From Hydractinia symbiolongicarpus (taxonomy: Eukaryota; Cnidaria; Hydrozoa; Anthoathecata; Hydractiniidae), in the NCBI RefSeq assembly GCF_029227915.1, contig NC_079879.1, positions 17,734,001-17,798,000 on the forward strand: a stretch of 64,000 bases of DNA, in the 5' to 3' direction. The position numbers were made by a program, and so were the translations under genes. Under the pieces are notes generated by a model. It was not told the origin of the DNA, ran no database searches, and saw nothing but the letters and a program-made list of their open reading frames with translations. Within the stretch, counting starts at the first letter, position 1, and every line of letters begins with the position of its first letter. This document shows positions 42,870 through 54,626 of the stretch, in pieces.

Positions 42870-43419
42870 CTAATTGCTGTCGGTATTAACTTCGTGCACC
42901 CATGTGAAATTCATTTTATTCACGTAATCTCCGTCTTTGTATCCGGTGTAACTACCGTCTAGAGAAGGAAATTCTTCTCTTATTCGCTTGAAAACACAGG
43001 CTGGAATCACACGTCGCACAGATCTGCCACGACGGTTATGTACCAAAAAAAAAGCAAATGTCAAAGTATAATTACTATTAATCGTCTGCCAAGGAAGGCC
43101 GATTTTCCCTGTCGTACATTCCCACCAATGCCGTCCAAAGATTTATTTCGTTAGGACGATAGAATGAAAACGATCGTGCTCCGTTATGCACCGTTTATTT
43201 AAGATAGTAAAAATAAATATTATTTCACAAAATAAGTCACAATAAGACACTAACTGAATTTATTTACCGCCTAATTCCCATAACTCGGATATATCCATTC
43301 CTCTACAGCATTTACACTCCTTACAAGTACTCATTTTGACGCAAACACCATATTTGCACCAAATACAATTAATTTTGTTCTGTCAGTGGCTCACCCGATT
43401 CCGTTTCCGGCTCGTCCAT
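42870..43419 (-). pseudogene. P2X7 cytoplasmic-domain-like (P2RX7_C) gene remnant
   Basis: The ATG at 43419 (MDEPETESGEPLTEQ) leads, with a frameshift near 43370, into a cysteine cluster (CIWCKYGVCVKMSTCKECKC). This matches the zinc/ballast domain of the P2X7 intracellular region. After about 200 bp that may be an intron (GTAAAT donor near 43268; GCAG acceptors near 43089 and 43030), the frame at about 43064-42870 gives RRVIPACVFKRIREEFPS and GSYTGYKDGDY, which is the conserved end of that domain. No P2X channel domain is present. Invertebrate genomes have free-standing copies of this domain. It may be a small gene or a pseudogene. Confidence 0.6.
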
Positions 43420-44303
43420 ATGGTGTGAAGTACTTGAACAGAGTTGTCTCCCGTTAGTTCATATTGAAAACCCAAAAATGTATTTTCATACTCGTGTTGA
43501 CATACTTATTAATCTCCTTAAAAATTGGTTTTGCTTCTGCATGCTTTTAGAATTCACTTTATAATACAGGGAAAGGGGGTGGGGTAAGTGAAAAGTCTGC
43601 ATAATCTTTACTACAATTTTCGTTCTGGTCAGTAGCTTATCTCGGATGACGTAACATTGCTGATGTGAGCATTTTTTACCGTTTTCATAATGCCCGCGTG
43701 ACTAGGGTTTGAAGAGGTAGCTAAAAACAGCAGTAAGTCAATTTCTTTTCCAATGGTACTCCTTTAATCTGTAAACATAGTGAAAAACATTGTTATTTTG
43801 TCGAATAACATGTTGTTGCGGATTATTTTAGGGCAACTTATTTTTGCTCGGAGGTAACCTTTAAGTCTTAAATCATTTTGGTTTTGTGAGGACTAGTGAG
43901 ACCCGGTTAACCTTATGGTCGGGAGCTTATACAACCCTTGCCTTGACAAGTAAATCCTTGATATTTTTATGCCGCATAGTTGCAATAATGGGAGAGTCAG
44001 GCCAAATTTTATTGAGCTCTTGGTCATTCTCTATAAGGTGCCAGTCAGTGTTAATTAATAATTTTGATTGTAGTATTGTCCTTGGAATAGTGTAGCTATG
44101 AGGAAAACTAGATACCTTTGAGTATTATCTGTTTTAGGTGTATCGTGATAGAGTAGAATAGAATACAGAAGAGAACTGTTTGGATCACAGAAGAGAAGTG
44201 TTTTTAAATTGGAAGAGAAGTGAGCCATAGGGGCCATCGTACATTTGAGAGTTTTGCAGCTTTTCTTGAGATGTTTTTACTTTATATGTGTCAACATCAT
44301 ATT
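43420..44303. other. no gene; partial MITE end at 43829-43864
   Basis: TTAGGGCAACTT...GGAGGTAACCTTTAA at 43829-43864 is an inverted, internally deleted copy of the left part of the MITE at 44304-44757. Otherwise nothing recognised. Confidence 0.5.
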
Positions 44304-44757
44304 TTAAAGGTTACCTCCTGCAAAAAATCAAGTTGAGCAAATATGAAAGATTTATGAAAGTTCTCTAGAAATCTTTTGATTTTTTGAAAAACTTTATCCG
44401 TTCTTGAGATAATTGTCTTAAAGTTGCCCTAATTATGTGAAATTATGACGTCATGAGTTAGCATTGAGCATGATTGTGGTAACTAAATATTGAAATTTAT
44501 GTAAAATGTTCTAAACTTGCGTCAAAGTGAACGGCCAGAAAACATTTTTAACTCTAGCTATATGACTTGTCAAGAATGTTAAATATAACACCCTGCAGGG
44601 CATACTCATGACATCTTGCATAATTAGTGAATATTCTTAGTCCAAATTCTGAAGAACCAATCGAGAATTTTAAGAAAATATTTAAATTTCTAGACAACCT
44701 TTCAAGCCCTTCATTTAACCTGCAATTAACTTAATTTTCACAGGAGGTAACCTTTAA
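44304..44757. mobile_element. MITE with perfect 17-bp terminal inverted repeats
   Basis: TTAAAGGTTACCTCCTG at 44304-44320 and its exact complement at 44741-44757 bound 454 bp without coding sequence. If TTAA is the target duplication, a piggyBac or Kolobok-type origin is possible; that is only a suggestion. Confidence 0.85.
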
Positions 44758-46857
44758 TCGAATTGCAGTATATAATTATTGAAATCTATTTTTCTAGAAT
44801 ATACAAAATACTAAGAAAGATTGTCATTATTATTATTTCTCTATTGTTCTAAAGCCTTTACACGATAAATTATTTGCGTAAAGTTAGTAAATATGGTAAC
44901 ACAAAAATATTGTCAAAATTTAATTTGCGCTCAAATACACTATTTCATAAATTGTTCCTCGTCTATTGAGTTTATGTCAAAGCGTCATTCATTCTCGCCC
45001 ATTCTATCCAAAAAACTGAACTATTTTTTTGATTCTGGTAAAAAATTTTCAATAATCTTTGTTACAATACACTATTAACTATTCTGTTAAGTATTCTATT
45101 CTTAGTGAACTTGATGTATAAATTATCGAATAATACAGTCTAAAAAGGTCTTAAACAATAGACCTATTTTCAACTTGAAATCCAGTTTTGATATTTTGAT
45201 AAAGCATATTCTATCTTAAAAAGTGTTTAGGTGTACATCATTCTTACTTTATTTAAGACTTTCCTATCCAACCACACCGTTTTCCTCGTTTTGCTTTTTG
45301 TTAGCAAATTTAAACACTTTTTTTGTTTTTTTAGATAATATTTTCCCTAAATAAGTAAAATAGATCAATTTTTAACATAAATGCATGATTTTAAAAAATA
45401 TGGCAGCACAAAGCCCCTTGGAGCTAAATCATTTTACGTACGATTGCAACTCTTATATACAAAAAAAAAACACTTGTCAATCGCCCTAGCCCCCTTCTTT
45501 ATTTTGGTTTTAATGTATCAATACACACTTTTTGATAAGAATGTGGTTATAAGAATATCAGGTATTTCTGTTCAAATACAATAGGTCTATTGTTTAGAAC
45601 AATAATGATAAAAAAATGGAGAAGAATATTGAAATGTGCGCAAACTTAGTGGCTACCTCTATCCTGTTTTTCTAACTTATTAATTTCGAGGAAATTAATA
45701 AGTTAGAAATGAAAAAACAAATGTGGAAGCAATACCTCCAGTAAGTTTTGGCAAACCAACATTGTGGTTGTCATAAAATTAGAGACTCCCTAAAAAGCTA
45801 CAAAGTAGCTAAGAAACTCACTATTTCCAAATGTATCACTTCTTAAGTTCTTCAAATGAGGATAAAAGAAATCCACTGAACACCAGTCTTAAATTATCAT
45901 CTCTTCAAAAAAATAAGTTTTATGTGATTAATTTCTGGTTAATTTCAACAATTGCTTGTTTATTTTCACAAAAAACAACTACTTCACCAACGGATAATTT
46001 CAGAACTTTTAAAATAGAACTTTAATGTTTTCATTGTGTTCAATTAGAATTAGAAACAGAACCTACTCCTTTAAACAATCTATTTTCAAAATTGCCTTTA
46101 TTAGTTAGAAAATTTGACTCCAAAAAAATTTTTAAAAGAGGAGTTGTTACAAATTTGCCCTTACGCTAAAGCTTCCAGTATTTTAAAAAATTTAGTAGTT
46201 AAAGTGGAGAAACTGCATTGGAGGAAAAAAAGTTCACATTTCCAGTGTCCTGGAAGCCTTGAATGTTTTTACTTTGACCAGGTTTTGTTTAGATATTTTA
46301 GTGTAAAAATCTATCCCTTCTTTCTTTTTGGTATCATGTAATTCCATCCTCTCCTACCTCTGCATTTAATTAACATGTGTCTCATCCTGCCTATTTAACA
46401 AATCTCCTTGTGCTGCAAATATAAAAATTGAACGAGACTGAGGTATAGGCTATAAAACTAATGAGAAGGATACTTTATCTGGTAGGGTAAAAAAACCAAT
46501 GGGGAAGGGTGGGTGAAAGTGGCTTCACACTATGTAAAAGAATTGGGAATGTAAAAAACAGCCCAATTGCAAAAAAATTCTGAATAGATCTTGCTTTTCT
46601 CAAATAAACGGATCGAAATCAAGCATTTGGACCCCTTTTGTCGCAGAAAAACGTTCAAAAGATTACTGTAAATATTTTGTATTTTAAGAGTTATACAGCT
46701 TACTGTGCATTTACTCCAATATCTAGAGTGTGCTAAAATGAAAACAGTATAACCTTTTTTATTTTTTGTTATGTTTTTGTATGAGTTCTTTTTATGTGAT
46801 TTGTCCTTACTTTTAGTTTTTAGTAATTTTAGACTTTTGATTTAGACCCAATAAAAA
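44758..46857. other. AT-rich intergenic DNA upstream of EIF2B2
   Basis: No supported gene. It contains the hairpin at 45671-45707. Open frames here have no recognisable motif. Confidence 0.5.
45671..45707. repeat. perfect 17-bp inverted repeat (hairpin)
   Basis: TCTAACTTATTAATTTC (45671-45687) is exactly complementary to 45691-45707, separated by GAG. Probably a fold-back remnant. Confidence 0.9.
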
Positions 46858-48767
46858 ATGTCGATGCAGTTGGACTTTGGTTTTAAGGATGAAGTTAATT
46901 CATTTCTGAATGATATTAGGGAAAGCAAAATGGGCTCATTTGAAGTGGCTATGCGTACAGTTCTTGTTATGAGAAAACTTGTTGGAAGCACAAAATGGTC
47001 GAATGCAAAAGAATTAATTGAGTTGATTCGGAAGGTGGGGAAGTATCTTACACTGACTCTTGAATTTGAAGGTTTGGTGCAGAATATTATTCGGAGAATA
47101 TTGAAGATTGTTCGTGAAGAATATGCTGAAAATATTGGCAACGAAGGTAAATGTATATTATTCAGAATTAAAACTTGTGAATGACATAGGTATAAATAAG
47201 TCAATTTTAATTTTATATGAAGAATTAGCTTGAAGAGCACAGATTTCAAACTTGTGAAACTGAAGCATTCCAAATCTCCCAAAAGTTTACATTCTTGCAA
47301 AATAAGTCATTTTTGAGATACTGGAAGTTTAATCTAGTATGATTTTCTACTTCACCTGCCCCTACCTTTGTGTACATACAAGGTTATACGTGGACATTCG
47401 CAGGGAAAAAAACAGCTAAGTCATTTTTTGCTTTGCTCTTACAATCACATATATATCTTTAACGTTCCTACTTCTCCCAATTTTAAAGTCAAAATCAACA
47501 ACAAGACCCAAAATCATTTACAGTAAAAGATGTTTATTTAAAATTTAACACACTTTTGTTTGTATATAAAATACGTAAAGGGGTCAGGCAATTTTAAGGA
47601 TTTGGAAAATTACACGTTCTTTATCAGAAGCAAGTTTCCTAAATGAAGCTTAGATTATAGGTACTTAGGATTGAGAATATACATATATTTTTGGCTTTTA
47701 ATTGCTTCATTTCAATTGTCCTGAAGATAAAGCCAAAAAAATGATGTTACCATGGCCTCAGGAGCATGTTTTAATAACTCTTTTTTCCTCGGAGCGTGAT
47801 TTAATCACATTCCCCAAAGTTTATCCGCACAATCAGAATATTAGTTACTTTTATGACAAAATCATATTAAAAAACTTCGCATCCTTATGCTTTAGCGAAT
47901 TAGATAAAAGTTCTGGTAAGCCGCAAAAGTCTTTAAACTTTAATAAGCGATTGTACCTGCTGTGTTTAGCTGACTAATGTAAATTTTTTTAAATATTGAA
48001 CTTTAGATAACAGTGGTGCAGAGTCACTGCAAAACATCCTAATGATAAATAAGAAGGAAGAAGATGATTTAACTCAAACTACTCATGGCTTGAAATCGGT
48101 AGTTATCGACGCTATTAACGAGTTCATTAGTGAATTGGAAACCTGTCGAGAAAATATTGCAGGACAAGCACTGGAATACATTCATTCTAACGAAATCATT
48201 ATGACTCTAGGTTATTCTCGAACAGTAGAGAAGTTTTTAAAAAACGCTGCACGAAAACGGAAATTTACCGTGGTTGTTGCAGAGAGTGCTCCGTTTTTTG
48301 GTGGTCAAAAACTAGCTGTAAGTTTGGCTGAAAGTAAATTATCTACAACAGTGATTGCTGACTCAGCAGTGTTTGCAATAATGTCAAGAGTTAATAAAGT
48401 CATTGTAGGTTCCCATCTTGTAATGGCTGATGGTGGTGTTATGGCGGCAAACGGAACTGAAGCTATAGCTTTGGCTGCCAAATACCATTCAGTTCCATTT
48501 ATAGTTTGTACTGGACTTTTTAAGCTTTCGCCAGCGTATCTATGTGGGCAAAATCAGGAAAATTTTACCGGTTTTCTCTCTCCAGAAAATATCGCAATGT
48601 TCCGTGAGGGTAAAACAGCATCAAAAGTTCGTGTTTTTAACCCTCTGGGGGACTCCATAAATGCAGGACTAGTTGATTTATTTATATCTGACGTTGGTGG
48701 AAACGTCCCTTCATATTTGTATCGATTGCTTACGGAACTGTATCATCCACAAGACTATGATTTATAG
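46858..48767 (+). CDS. EIF2B2: translation initiation factor eIF2B subunit beta, two exons
   Basis: Exon 1 is 46858-47146 (MSMQLDFGFKDEVNSFLNDI ...), ending GAAG|GTAAAT. Exon 2 is 48007-48767, after ACTTTAG; the junction keeps the frame. Total 349 codons, against about 350 for eIF2B beta. Recognisable blocks are TLGYSRTVEKFLKNAARKRK, VVVAESAPFFGGQKLA, IADSAVFAIMSRVNKVIVGS and DVGGNVPSYLYRLLTELYHP. The family is the eIF2B alpha/beta/delta Rossmann-like regulatory fold. The protein is part of the decameric guanine-nucleotide exchange factor for eIF2 and senses eIF2 phosphorylation. The reading frame has no defects, in contrast to its surroundings. The 860-bp intron holds no recognised gene. Confidence 0.95.
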
Positions 48768-48804
48768 TATACCTTGTAAATCGGAACAGTTCAGAATTGT
48801 ACAA

Positions 48805-48810
48805 AATAAA
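48805..48810 (+). terminator. polyadenylation signal AATAAA of EIF2B2
   Basis: AATAAA lies 38 bp downstream of the EIF2B2 stop codon. This is a usual distance for a compact 3' UTR; no other AATAAA is closer. Confidence 0.55.
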
Positions 48811-50262
48811 TGTCTTTCGATGAATATCTACTTCTTTTACTTGCAATGTATATTTAAACGTGTAAAATACTTAAAAGTGATTCACATCTAAATAACCTTC
48901 AATATGCAAACCGTGTATCAAAAATAAGACCATAGCTTAAGTCACAAGAATTTAATAAATTCATCGTTTTCACGTTTGCGTTTTAAAGTATTTTGACGTG
49001 GTGTCGTTACATAAAATTAACGTCCATGGTCAAATCACTTCAAAAACATACTGATTTTCGTTGATTAGAAAAGATAAAAACAGTTGTCGTAACACTAAAG
49101 TCACACTGAAGTCAGTTAAATATTTTTAGATTCATTAATATATTTGTAATGATTTTACCGCAGTTATCCAGATTCTTCAGATTTGGATTGATTAATGGGC
49201 CTGATACATCAATTAATCAGTCGTGTGACTTACACTAATAAGTTTCTGTTTACTGTGGTGAAAAAGTCTCTTGGCAATAAAACCCATTTTCTGTATATAA
49301 AGTTGTCAGAAGCTAACTACTCTAAATTAAATGTTAAACGGACACTCCGTGCATTTTTTAAGTTGCCTTGAAAACAGTCCCCTAATGTGCTAACAAACAT
49401 TTTTTTCAAGTTTTGTGGCAATACGATATCCCCGGCCTGAATACGGTAAGACACGGCGAAGTGGTAAAGACCATGTGGCCGTGTAAGTATGTAGTCTTCT
49501 TTTCGACCTCTTTTCAACGTTTTAAAGTACTTTTTAAAACCGTTTTTATCACGTACATGGGCAGATCTAAAGATTTTTATAGCCTTGTTACAAATAAACT
49601 CCGCATGAGTTTTATTAGTAATCAGGGTCTAAAGCAGCTGGGGTTTAAGGGGCGCTGTACGCCCTACTAACAGGTTCCGAGGCGTTGCACCGGAAATTTT
49701 GCAAAATACGTGCATGAGAAGCCCTTAAATTGCTACAAATACAAAAAAGTACCATGAAAACTTATTAAGCTTGGTTTCCATCTGGCATTAATTCGCGTTC
49801 AGGTGCGCTAATATTGGAGTTAATTTTTAACGCCTAATGAAAACTTTGATGACTAATTGCGCACCTGTTTTAACTCCAAAAAGCGCGCAGGATAAACATC
49901 AAATTTTTTTGATATTTCAGCGCCATTTAGCTCAAACACACTTTGTATAAAAAAAGATTGAGCATGTTGTGTCGAAAAGCCATTTCTACAAATATTTTTT
50001 TCACAAACGGGCAAAAAAAGTTTATTATATTTAAAAGATTATATATTAATTCTTCTAAAAGATAGTTATATTCTCCATGTAGTTCTCGTTTTACAAGAAA
50101 TTCACGGTGCTAATATCCCGACGGTTTTCTTTTATGGTTTTTCCTTCCCTCTTAATTTACCTCATGAAAATGTCTATAATAATAGCTGTATTCTGTGTGT
50201 TCAAAAGGGTTACCGCGTCCCGTACTGGAAACACGAAATGTGATATATAAAGGACGTGCGAC
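48811..50262. other. no gene recognised
   Basis: AT-rich DNA with no supported gene or repeat ends apart from a Helitron-type terminus beginning at 50263. Confidence 0.45.
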
Positions 50263-50293
50263 CCCGTGGATTTTTCCACGGGCTAACGACTAG
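50263..50293 (+). mobile_element. Helitron 3' terminus
   Basis: The perfect 8-bp-stem palindrome CCCGTGGATTTTTCCACGGG (50263-50282) is followed by CTAACGACTAG, ending in CTAG at 50290-50293. This matches the 3' ends of the array at 54.6-60 kb. Sequence after it begins TCTATAATATAAAG, like a Helitron start. The 5' end of this copy was not found. Confidence 0.75.
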
Positions 50294-50329
50294 TCTATAA
50301 TATAAAGTCCTTCTCGATGTTGTTGGACG

Positions 50330-50990
50330 TATTTTTTCAACGAAGGGCGTCATTGTCAATAATTTAACCACAGTAAACAATATCCTCATAAATAGTTTTT
50401 GAAGACTGGTCAGAAATGATGTGATCTGTCATAGCAACATCCTTTCTTGTTGACTTAGAAACTTGTTGTGACATGTTATACGTTTCAAAAATGTCCAGAT
50501 AAATACGGCTTTCGTCAGTCGATTTATTTAAATCAATATTGAAGTCACCTGTAATAATAATAAAACCTTATTGCATAGGAACAATCTGAGACAACAAGTT
50601 ATCAATTTTTTCTACCCATGATAGTTTATCGGCAGGTTTACTACTTGGCTGATAGACTGTAACAAGAAGGCTATAAGATCTTTTGCATTTACAAGAAATT
50701 TCAATCCACTAATGCTCTATTGTTTTGTCAAGTTCCTTAATGTCTCTCCTCTCCTTAAACTTGTTCGACGTTTTAAAGTAAAAACCAACGCCGCCACCTT
50801 TTTGATGATCACGATTGCTATAACCAAACTGATAGCCGGGGTTTTTCAATTGAGAAGACCGCTATTGTCTTTACGCTAAGTTTCAGAAAGTGTAATCACG
50901 TCAAACTCGTGACTTTTTAACATTGCTTCAAATTGTTGAAAGGTTTCCGTTTCTGTCACTTGATTAGACCTGTCAATAGACTACCAGATA
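50330..50990 (-). pseudogene. LINE AP-endonuclease fragment
   Basis: The minus strand reads HEFDVITLSET near 50910 (the conserved E site), then SLLVTVYQPSSKP near 50660. GFIIITGDFNIDL near 50555 gives the conserved GDFN. TDHIISDQ near 50430 follows. Several stops interrupt. The fragment lies downstream (in minus orientation) of a LINE RT piece at 51.6-52.3 kb, the reverse of normal order, so the two come from different insertions or a rearranged one. Confidence 0.7.
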
Positions 50991-51594
50991 ATTACTAAGC
51001 AACCCAGCCTAAAAAAGATTTATAGTGGGGAAATCCTATTTACTCTCCTTCGTACCTTATATTTGGCTTATTTAATGAGGAAATGGGCTTCGCTGCGCTC
51101 AGTTCGCTTACGCTCATTATTATCAATGACAATAATATTCAACTGAAAGTTGTACCACGTTACATTCCAACTGGGAGAATACTTCACAGTGAGTGAGATA
51201 ATTCTGCTCTGATAAGGAATGTAAATTAAAGGTTTATGTTATACTCTGGGTGTTAAGGTGTGCTACAGAAAAATGATTTCGGTGCTGGTTTAATCTGTCT
51301 ATGACATCTGTTGTGAAGGAGTAGTAGCAGCAGTAGTGTGTATTATTTTCGTCAAAGAGAGTTACAAGTTCGTTTATATATACATCGTTGAAAAGTAATA
51401 GAAAATATATACATCAGCTAGTAAAATAAAGACTGGAGCTTGCAGAAAGCAATTTTGCCTAATCACCAAGCCCCACCTTAAGTTTCTTTAGAGTAGAGAG
51501 TTATTATTCCTTGTTATTGTTTGAAAGAAAGTAACTTCGTTTTCAAATTTCGCAATAAAATTTTTCACACACTACTTAAAAACACATAGTGATG

Positions 51595-52310
51595 TTAACT
51601 TTTTTCTCTGTCTAAAAAGTTATTCCATAGACGTGGTCCTCTTTTAGATATGGCAAAACTAGTTCGCTGCGTAACAATTTTTGGCTGCCTTAGATTATTT
51701 TCACGAAATCTAGTCGGAAAATTGTGATTTATTAGCTCAAAACTATTGTGGAATGTTTGTGGTGCTAACTTATTTTTAACTTTAAACATGATTAAGTGTT
51801 GATAGATATTTATTTGATAAACGTTAAGCGCCTTTAAATCTTTCATTTAATGCCATGAGTGCATGATCCTGGTGGTAAATTATCCTAGTTGCTTGTTTTT
51901 GTTTTCTCAAAATTGATTTTAATTTGGTCCTGTGTGTACTTGCCCATGCAATAATTGCATAGTTTATGTACGAGTGAATTAGTGAGAAGTATATGTTTCT
52001 TAAACACATCTGGTTGAAAATAGACTTAGCTCTACAAAGAATACTATTCGGTTTTTTTTTACATTTAAAGACTATTTGTTTACACGGAACCACTCATTTA
52101 TATCGATAAGTTCTGTATTTACAGAATCAAACAAGTTCTTTATGTTGCTATGAGAGTAAAATAAATTCGTGTCATCTGCAAACATTATTGGATCGAGCAA
52201 TGTTGTAGCTCGTTTCAAATCGTTTACGCATATTAATAATAAAAGTGGGTCTAATATTGAGCCTTGAGGTACTCCACAAAGTATGTGTTCATAGTCAGTT
52301 TTACCTTTTT
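51595..52310 (-). pseudogene. LINE reverse transcriptase C-terminal half
   Basis: The minus strand has CGVPQGSILDPLLLLICVND and MFADDTNLFYSHS (catalytic FADD), near 52270 and 52185, then INEWFRVNK. A frameshift leads to LIHSYINYAIIAWAS near 51985, and another to RDxxFxxSKRGPRLWNNFL near 51640. The order of these blocks is that of CR1/Jockey-like RTs. The 5' end stops abruptly near 52310. Confidence 0.8.
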
Positions 52311-53409
52311 CATAGCGCTGTTCAGTCACGTGATATTTTGCCGTGTTCGGAAACTCAGCTTTAAACAAGCTCACACACGGCAACGCGGATTTTGTTATTG
52401 TGCGTGATGGCACTTATTTTAAATCGTCGAATTCGGCACCTATTTCGGTAAAGACAGATGGTATCTGGGTAGATGGTGATTGTTGAGTACCTAAACGACC
52501 AACAATGTATTCATATTTCGACGAGGGAAATGTAAACTTGGCGCAAACAAAGGAAAGTGCAAGACATATCAGGTAGTCTCACTTTAAATTAGTTTATATT
52601 GAAAATATGCTTTCAATTTCTATTCTTATTCCTAACTTTCCTGCATGACAAATCTGGAGGAAATGCGTTTTTTGTTTATATTGATCCCCTGTCTTAGAGT
52701 TCTATGTGACTTGGCTGCAGTCAGTCAGGGTAAACACCTAATTAGGCGGCATGACCTAATTGGGCGAGTCGTTAAGTTAGGCGACATGGTAGTTTAATTA
52801 GGCGACCCGTAGTCTAACTAGGCACACGAAAACTTTCTGTTGTAAATACGTTGAAATACGTGTTTCGCACTACAATTTTTATGTAAATCAAATCTGTTCA
52901 CTTTGCAGAGAATTTTGACTAATTATCGTCGTATTCGCATCGCGCATTGGCAACTTATGGCCCAAACCTCGTGCGGTACTATTTGTTGTTTTAAATAGTG
53001 GATTTCAGCCATCCACGCCACAGGGAAAAAAATAAATATGGCGGACGAAATTGTGGTAGTGTTTGACGAAGATTTTAACATTGTTAAAACAGGATGTGAA
53101 TTAAAAAGAAACGTTACAAAACAAACAAAATAATTGTTACCAACATTCATCTTAAAAAAGAAACATTTTTTTTGCGTTTTGTGAAAGAGTATCTTCATTA
53201 ATTATTGCGTATTTTACTATCGTACCAAAATAGGCGACGCTTAAAGTTATATATTTCATTTTAACACAATTCTCAATTGCGTGAACATATCGAGGCACGA
53301 GTGACAATTTTGGAATCATGGTCGCGTAGACTATCCATGCTGAACAAAGATTGTTTGCGATTTTTTCTTAGAAATGTGTGAAAAGCCATTAAGTATTGTA
53401 ATGTCTCAG
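52311..53409. other. no gene; short GGCGAC repeats at 52738-52823
   Basis: TAATTAGGCGGC, TAATTGGGCGAG, AAGTTAGGCGAC, TAATTAGGCGAC and TAACTAGGC follow each other within 86 bp. A 32-codon plus-strand frame starting with an ATG near 53038 (MADEIVVVFDEDFNIVKTG) has a good start context but no partner exon. Confidence 0.4.
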
Positions 53410-54181
53410 GGTGACTGTTCTGCCCAGATTGCGAAAACGACCTGTTTACAACCGGGACAGCCGGATTATGTACGCACGGTCCGATTATGTTTTTTTTGCA
53501 CTTTTATGTCGTGGTGACCAGATTATGAACGCTGATATAAATAGCTGGGAGACAGGCTGTGATTGGCATTCTCTTCAAGCTTTTGTAAATTAAACATTCT
53601 CTGGAAGATAGAACACCCCTAAAAACTAGACATGGCGAAACAAAAAAGTGTCGACGTAATTCTTAGTATAAACTACCCTTGTAGTAAATACATTTCAACA
53701 TAATATACTTTGAAGCAACTAAATTTCACGGAACCTAAATTATTCTTTTTGCGGGAATTAATTTTGGTGAAAAATTATTAAACTTGCGAATCCCAAAATT
53801 TAGTATTTGCCACGAATGATATAAAAGCAGTCAGCCCCAATTATATTTGTTTTATCTAAGTCCTATAATTGTCGAACAATATTTGACTGTCATACATAAG
53901 TCGGCCTGCCCCGATTATGTTCGTTCTATGATAAGTGAGAAATAATATTACACTGTCGTATATAATTCCATATATCGTTTCTTAATTTCTCGTCGATTCG
54001 AGCGTTTCAATTTCTTTCAAGCCTTTTCAGTTTTTCTCATCGCGGTTTTCTTTTTTATTTAATGTATATAAAAAAATTTATTTTTTGAACACTTATTTAT
54101 TCTTAATCTATAATTTTTTTCATTTTTATATTTCATTTTAGGGAGAAGAACAATTTTGTACAAAATTGAACCCAAATAAAT

Positions 54182-54212
<31 letters not shown>

Positions 54213-54385
54213 TAAACTGCCCTGATTATGTTCCTTTTATAAGTGCCAAATAATATTTTTTGAGTAATAAGCCGGCCTGTCCCGATTATGTTGCCCTGAT
54301 TATGTATTTTCTGCCCTGTTCTTAACTGGGGCAAGCTGCCGTACTTAATCAGGCCAATGTTCATTATCCGGGCAGAACATGACCA
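53410..54385. mobile_element. MITE with repeated TGCCC-GATTATG motifs
   Basis: The left end GGTGACTGTTCTGCCC and, reverse complemented, the right end GGTCATGTTCTGCCC form imperfect terminal repeats of a 976-bp segment. Inside, the motif CCCGATTATGTT or close variants occurs at about 53460, 53497, 53912, 54222, 54281 and 54295, mostly near the ends. No coding sequence. A (TAA)n run lies at 54183-54211. Confidence 0.55.
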
Positions 54386-54626
54386 CTCCTCCTTAAATTC
54401 CTTAAATAACCTTAGGAAAATAAAATCTCCTTAAAAGTACTTAAATATACTTAAAAAAAATTGAAATTTCGGCTATTCTCCTAAATTTCTCCTTATTTTT
54501 TATTTTTTTTAATCGTAACTTTTTTGGAAATGTGTTCAATGATTGTTCATCTCCTGTAAAATAAGATATATTCTCTGTAACCTGAACTTCTATATTTTCT
54601 ATCTTTCAGGGCATAATTTATATGTA

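Noticed and set aside
47702-47977. 91-codon frame inside the EIF2B2 intron
   Set aside because: No motif, no splice context and no similarity that I recognise; chance open frame in an intron.
53037-53135. 32-codon frame with a good start context (MADEIVVVFDEDFNIVKTG)
   Set aside because: No splice donor, partner exon or recognisable family; too short to support.
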